This document shows, piece after piece, positions 50,501 through 56,500 of a stretch of 64,000 bases of DNA. How positions within the stretch are numbered: position 1 is the first letter of the stretch; each line of letters begins with the position of its first letter. The stretch spans positions 1,178,001 to 1,242,000 of the forward strand of contig JAYKYS010000004.1 of assembly GCA_036924285.1 (NCBI GenBank), written 5' to 3'. Under the pieces are notes generated by a model. That model searched no databases. It saw nothing but the letters and a program-made list of their open reading frames with translations, and was not told where the DNA came from. The stretch comes from Asterella californica (lineage: Eukaryota > Streptophyta > Marchantiopsida > Marchantiales > Aytoniaceae). The position numbers and the translations under genes were made by a program.

Positions 50501-53500
50501 GAGTGGAGGTGTCAGATGCTGACTGTACAGCCTACTCGGTGGCCGTCCATACAGATGAACCGACGAAGACTTGTGAATTAGTCTTCTTACGTGTAGATTT
50601 ATTATCAGTGGTTTATTTTTCTGCTGCCATCTGTTTAAGGCATCTTTTACCCCTGCCAGGTGACACTGAAGGTTACATAGGGTGGAGGAAAATCCAGAGA
50701 GATGTACTCCAGAGAGAGAATTCTCAATGCATTGTCGAATTCTTGAAGTACCGTGCAGAGACGATCGAGTAGAGAATCGAAGAGCTAGGAGAGGATTTTA
50801 CAGAGGTTACGCCTAGAGAGATTTGTGACTGGACAGAGTTTTGACATCTCGGGACAAAGAGTAGAGAACAAAAATCGAGTAGGGAGGAGATCAGAAACTT
50901 GTAGGCACATTTTTCTGAATAGAAAATGAGAAGCTTCTAGGTGAACGCGCTGGTGCTTCACATGAGCAGTTTTCTGATATTCTAAGTTACTGAGCGTGAG
51001 ATTTACAGTCTGAATGATCTGGAGATGAAGATTTACTTGCACGCCCTGTGTTTTATCTTGGCCAGCTCAAAATCGTGGTGGTGTGTTTTCTTGTGATCTG
51101 TATTCCGTGTGTGGTTTTCGTCCTCCTCTTCACGATCGTATCACAGCTAGAAGATTTCGCTCTTCCTAGGAAACTCTCGCCTTGACATACAATCTGATGC
51201 TTCACAAGATGCAGTTTTCTGATATTCTAAGTTACTGAGTATGAGATTTATAGTTTCAATGATCTGGAGTTGAAGATTTACTTGCACGCCGTGTGTTTTA
51301 TCTTGATCGGATCGAAATCGTGGTGGTGTGTTTTCTTGCGATCCGTATTCCGTGTGTGATTTTTGCCCTCCTCTTCACGATCGTATCACAGCTAGAAGGT
51401 TCCGCCCTTCTCATGAAACTCTCGCCTCGACACCATTCAGATCGTTCCAGAGTCCAAACTTGTTGTCCTTAGATCCATCGAGATCAGAACGCAGAGTTCT
51501 TCAAGGAATTGAAGACGATACAAAGTTTCATCCGGCAGTTTGGGAGTTCTGGGTGAAATTGACTCGTAGAGAAACGCTAACATCAGTTTTTCATCGTCTG
51601 CAACCTGAGGTTGGATTGTTCTTCGTGATCAGTGAGCCAAGTTCTTCGTCCTTGGTGCCTATGCGATAAAGGAGTCTTCACTTACGCATAGGAGAAGACA
51701 GTATGTGGATGAGAATGTTGGTTTGGGTGTGGTGAGCGAGTTTGAGCTGTGAGGAGTCGATTTACGTCAGTTTTTTCTTCTTACGATCAAATTTCTTGCG
51801 TGGTTTCGTGAGGTGAACTCCAAACAACTTGTTTGAAGTCTTATTGGGTTCAAGATAATTAGATCTACCTACCAGAGAAGACGGATCTCAGATCAAGCGA
51901 TTCGTTTGGACGGTGTGCGTGATTCTAAGCCGCAGGGAGGTTTTTAAGGTTCAGTCATCTGCGACTGAAATCGGCGATATCTCAGTTGTCGGGAGTTGGA
52001 TTTGGGAGTTCTTGGGACCAACGGAGTCGAGAAGGAAGGCCTTAACAACATCTGGAGAAGGTTTGGTGAAAGAAGAAAGTTTCCAGATAGATTTTTTTCG
52101 GACACTTTTGTTAGCAAAAGGATCTTTCTCTTGCTTTGAGCTACGCTTCAGTAGTTTTGGGTTTGGATTGAGATTCAGAGACTCGTTTTAAGGAGGTTGA
52201 TGCATATTACAGACCACTTCAGTCTGTTTCTCAGTTTTGTGTTCTTAGGGAGAAAGAACCGACTGTGTATATAAATTAGAAGTTGGTATATATTGCGACG
52301 CTCGTTCTCGTGCTTGTCTCTCCCTTTTTTGTCTATGTCCAGCATATGATATCTCCACAGCCAGGAACCTCGTATTTTCCTAGACAACCTTCACGCAAAA
52401 TCTGATACGACAACGGTGCCTGTGAATCTTATGGGTGCTTCGTCACCACAGAAGTGAATTGGAAATCTTCTCCTTCCTGTAGCTATTCGACGTGTACTAC
52501 ACTCATATGAAAGAAATCCTCTCATTTCTTAAGTCAAACTGTGTTGTGGCTCTCTATTTCACAGCATGTAGAAGTAACACTAGACTTGAGATGAGAACTC
52601 ATACACCCACTCCCTCGGTGCTGGTGATAGTCGATTCGATTATCCTTCTCTTGTCGCGGCCCTCTTCTCATGTGACTTGAGTTTGCAAAACTTTCAAATT
52701 TGGGCCAAACTTATGTGAGCCTTTCCAATTGTCATCTCGCATGCGTTGGATTCAGATCTCCTCCATCAGCCACGTGGTAGTCAGATGGACCACCTTCTAA
52801 CTCCCCTAGTAGCCATTTGCTCTTAAGGCGTTGTCGTGCTGTGAATTATTGCACATAATAAATAATTCACCTCTCAGTTAGAAGTTAGTCTCTTTGAGTG
52901 AAGTTAAGACCTAAGGGAAGTCGATTCTGGAAGAAGTGAGCATTCGAGAAAATCTGAAAACACCAAGGAGTAGGTCTCGTCGCGCTGATCACCGTGGTAT
53001 GTTCAAAAAATGCAAACAGAGTTGCAGGCGAAAAGTTACTTTGGGTTCTTCTACAAGATTTCTGATACCGGAAAATTTACCATAAATATGAGTGAAATTG
53101 AAAAATATGTTTTATATTTTTCTCATGTAGATTGTAGTATCTAGTAATTGTTTGCATTTCGAAATGCACAATAAGAGCATGTCTAGAGAAAGTTATGGCA
53201 CTTCGTGTTAGCAAAGGAAAGATGAAATACCGTAGTTTTCTAGCATATCAGCTTAGAAACTGGTCTCTAGAACCAGTTGTGAGATCAGATTCCGTGGTGT
53301 AGCTGAGCAAACCTGAGGGAGTAGGTCTCCGGATCAAATCCCCTCAAACTCACAACATACTTGGAGTAAGCTGGTCCCTTCGGAGAAATATGAGGGGCAC
53401 CAAGTTGCCTAGAGGGCGGACACTAGATGTCCCTTAAACGTATCGTGAATGCGGGACGCTTCCGTCTACCCCTGCACTAGTGCAGTCACCTGGTGTGGAT

Positions 53501-56500
53501 GCTAGAGGGAGTTTACCACCAGATTTCTAAATGGACTTTATGCTAGAGGACAACAACTGTAACTCGGGTTCCACGTGTCAGAACGAGGTGACTCCGATGT
53601 CCAGAGATAGCCGTGATGGAGTTACTTCGAGTGGAGGTGTCAGATGCTAACTGTACAGTCTACTCGGTGGCCGTCCGTAGGATGAACCTGCAAAGACTTG
53701 TGAATTAGTCTTCTTACGTGTAGATTTATTATCAGTGGTTTATTTTTCTGCTGCCATCTGTTTATGGCATCTTTTATCTCTTCCAGGTGACACTGAAGAT
53801 TACGTAGGGTGGAGGAAAACCTAGAGGGGTGTACTCTAAAGGGAGAGAATTCTCAAAGCATTGTCAAATTATCAGAGTACAGTGCAGAGACTATCGAGTA
53901 GGGAATTGAAGAGCTAGAAGAGGATTTTTACAGAGATTACGCCTGGAGAGATTTCAGACTGATCAGAGTTTTGACATCTAGGGACTGAGAGTAGAGAACA
54001 AAATCGAGTGGAGAGGAGATCAGAAATTTGTACGCACATCTTTCTGAATAGAAAACGAGAAGCTTCTAGGTGAACGCGCTGGTGCTTCACAAGAGCAGTT
54101 TTCTGATATTCTGAGTTACTGAGCTGAGATTTACAGTCTGAATGATGTGGAGTTGAAGATTTACTTGCACGCCGTGTGTTTTATCTTGGCCAGATCGAAA
54201 TCGTGGTGGAGTGTTTTCTTGCGATCCTTATTGCGTGTGTGGTTTTTGTCCTCCCTTCCTAAGAAACTCTCGCCTCGACAGCGTTAATCATGATGAATTG
54301 ACTACTCGTTGGATGGGTACCCAAAATGGACCTTAGCTAGGATCTCGAGTGGGAGTCAACTTCGTAATCCCTCTTCACCTGCGATTGAGATTCCTTTCAC
54401 TACATCAGCTCGTACAGAGCCCAAACATGGGAAGGTATTACCTTCACATTGAAAACCTTCCAAGTTCTTTTAAATCCTAAACTACGTGTCATAGTTACTT
54501 TATGAGTATACTAAGGTTTAGCTATGATTTATGAAATATCAGTAGATTTGCTCCCCGTAAAGAACTAATGCAGAAAGAAACAGAAAAAGGATTTTTTAGA
54601 AGGTTCAAAATACTCACTTCTGAATTATGTTGGCACCACAGTATGTGTGAGCTTTTCAACTATACATATGGGGACCAACTTTGAAGAGTCATAACTTCTC
54701 CTTCTACTTGATACTGTTGGATAGGTATTTGAAAGGACTATCTACTTGTGGTGAAAGTTTGGGAAGTTAAACTTCAGGTTAGGAAGAGAGACTCTATGGT
54801 CATGAAGGATTCTTGGAGATAAAGTCGTGTTTCAATGAAATTTGATCTACCGTAGTAGTGGTTACAAAGGTTGGTTTGAAGTGCGTTGGGTATGATTCTA
54901 ATGCATTTGGAGAGGGCTTTCCAAGAAGACACTAACTTGGTGATTTGAAGTTGGGAAGAGAAATTCACAAGTTGTATAGTTAAGAAAGGAGCAAATGACA
55001 TTATCATGTAATGGAAAGGGCTAGTATATAGACTTATAATGTAGAAGTTATGTGTATAATTGTTACATGTAGAGCTTTAAATTTCTTAGATAATATTTTT
55101 GTGATATACTAATCAAGTTCGACAATTCGGATGTAACATTGGTCATGTTGTCAAGGACCTCTTCGGATGGATATCTAATTCGATTATGTTTGGAGAGAAG
55201 TGAGTTGGATCTTAAGAGTGGATTCAAACAGTCAGAGATAGCTTGGAGGATTTGAGGTTACTCAAGTTCATTCTTTCATAGTAACCTTCAGTTTGGTACT
55301 TAATTTAGTTGTGTTATGAGATATTGATATCGGAAACTAAAAATGTGATTTCAGCCATCACCCTATCAAATGATATTTCATCATTAGTTCACATGATTTG
55401 ACAGCTATATTCGTCTCAAAATTCCACTCGAAAAATGATCCCAAAGTAGTAAAGAAGAGTTTGAAACATCAAACTGAGTGCTTCCTCATGATTCTCACTT
55501 GCATTGGTTTTATCACATCTAGAAGTTCTATACTTTATCCAAGAAATGTCTTTATCCAAGAAATGTCCTCGTCACGACAACGTTTTAAAGTTTAACTCTT
55601 GGTACAATGATGTGTTAGAATCTTACCTTGTAGTTAACAACTCAACATCCATACCTCAGTTTGAGGAGTTTGAGGTTGAATAGATATTTGCGAGGGTATG
55701 TGTTTTAATTTATTAGTTTTGGAAGATACGATCTTCTGAGTGGTTGTGCACTTCTTGACACAGTTTTGTAGGGCTATGCGATGAGATTCTCAATTTTGAA
55801 TTCAGAGAAAGATGCAAGCTCTAGAATTTGATTTGACTTGTAAGTGTAAATAAAGAAGAGCTTTATTTTTAGAAAGATTATTTTTGTGGCTGAATTCTTC
55901 TCGAGACGCATTGTGACCTAAGAGAATTCACATCCAATAACCTCTTGTTTCTCTAGACACCTTTCACTTAACAGACCATATGATATTATGCTAGCTTGGA
56001 TTAGTAACACATTTCTAAAATAAAATGATAAGAGATATGCATGAAAGTAAATACAATCAAGACAATATTACAAGTAAAAGAGCAATGAAAGAGGAAACGT
56101 AAGTTAAGCAAATAATACTATTAATCCTTATAGAACAAAGAAAATGAAATGAGTCATAGTTAAATCCATTAAACTATCGATCTAGAATAGCAATAAAAAG
56201 CATAGATCACGAATCAAAAACTATTGAATCCACATTTCAAAGTTTGTGCAACACAAATATAAATCTAACTGTCCTAAGTGTGATGTCAAAAAACTTTTCA
56301 GGAACTACATAACATCCAAATGCATTTTAGGGAAAAACATAAGAGGTAACACTTGATTCAATATGATGGAACTAATAAATAGATAAGACATACTAGAAGC
56401 ATATCAACTCAAATTTTCCTAAAGTACTAGTGCATGTATTTGGAATGAAGTCCTAGAGGGAGTTCACTTTCCAAGAGAGACAAAAGAGTGCAACATACTT

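Noticed and set aside
54600..55620. Several open frames in the intron flank
   Set aside because: They are short, AT-rich, overlap on both strands and show no domains.
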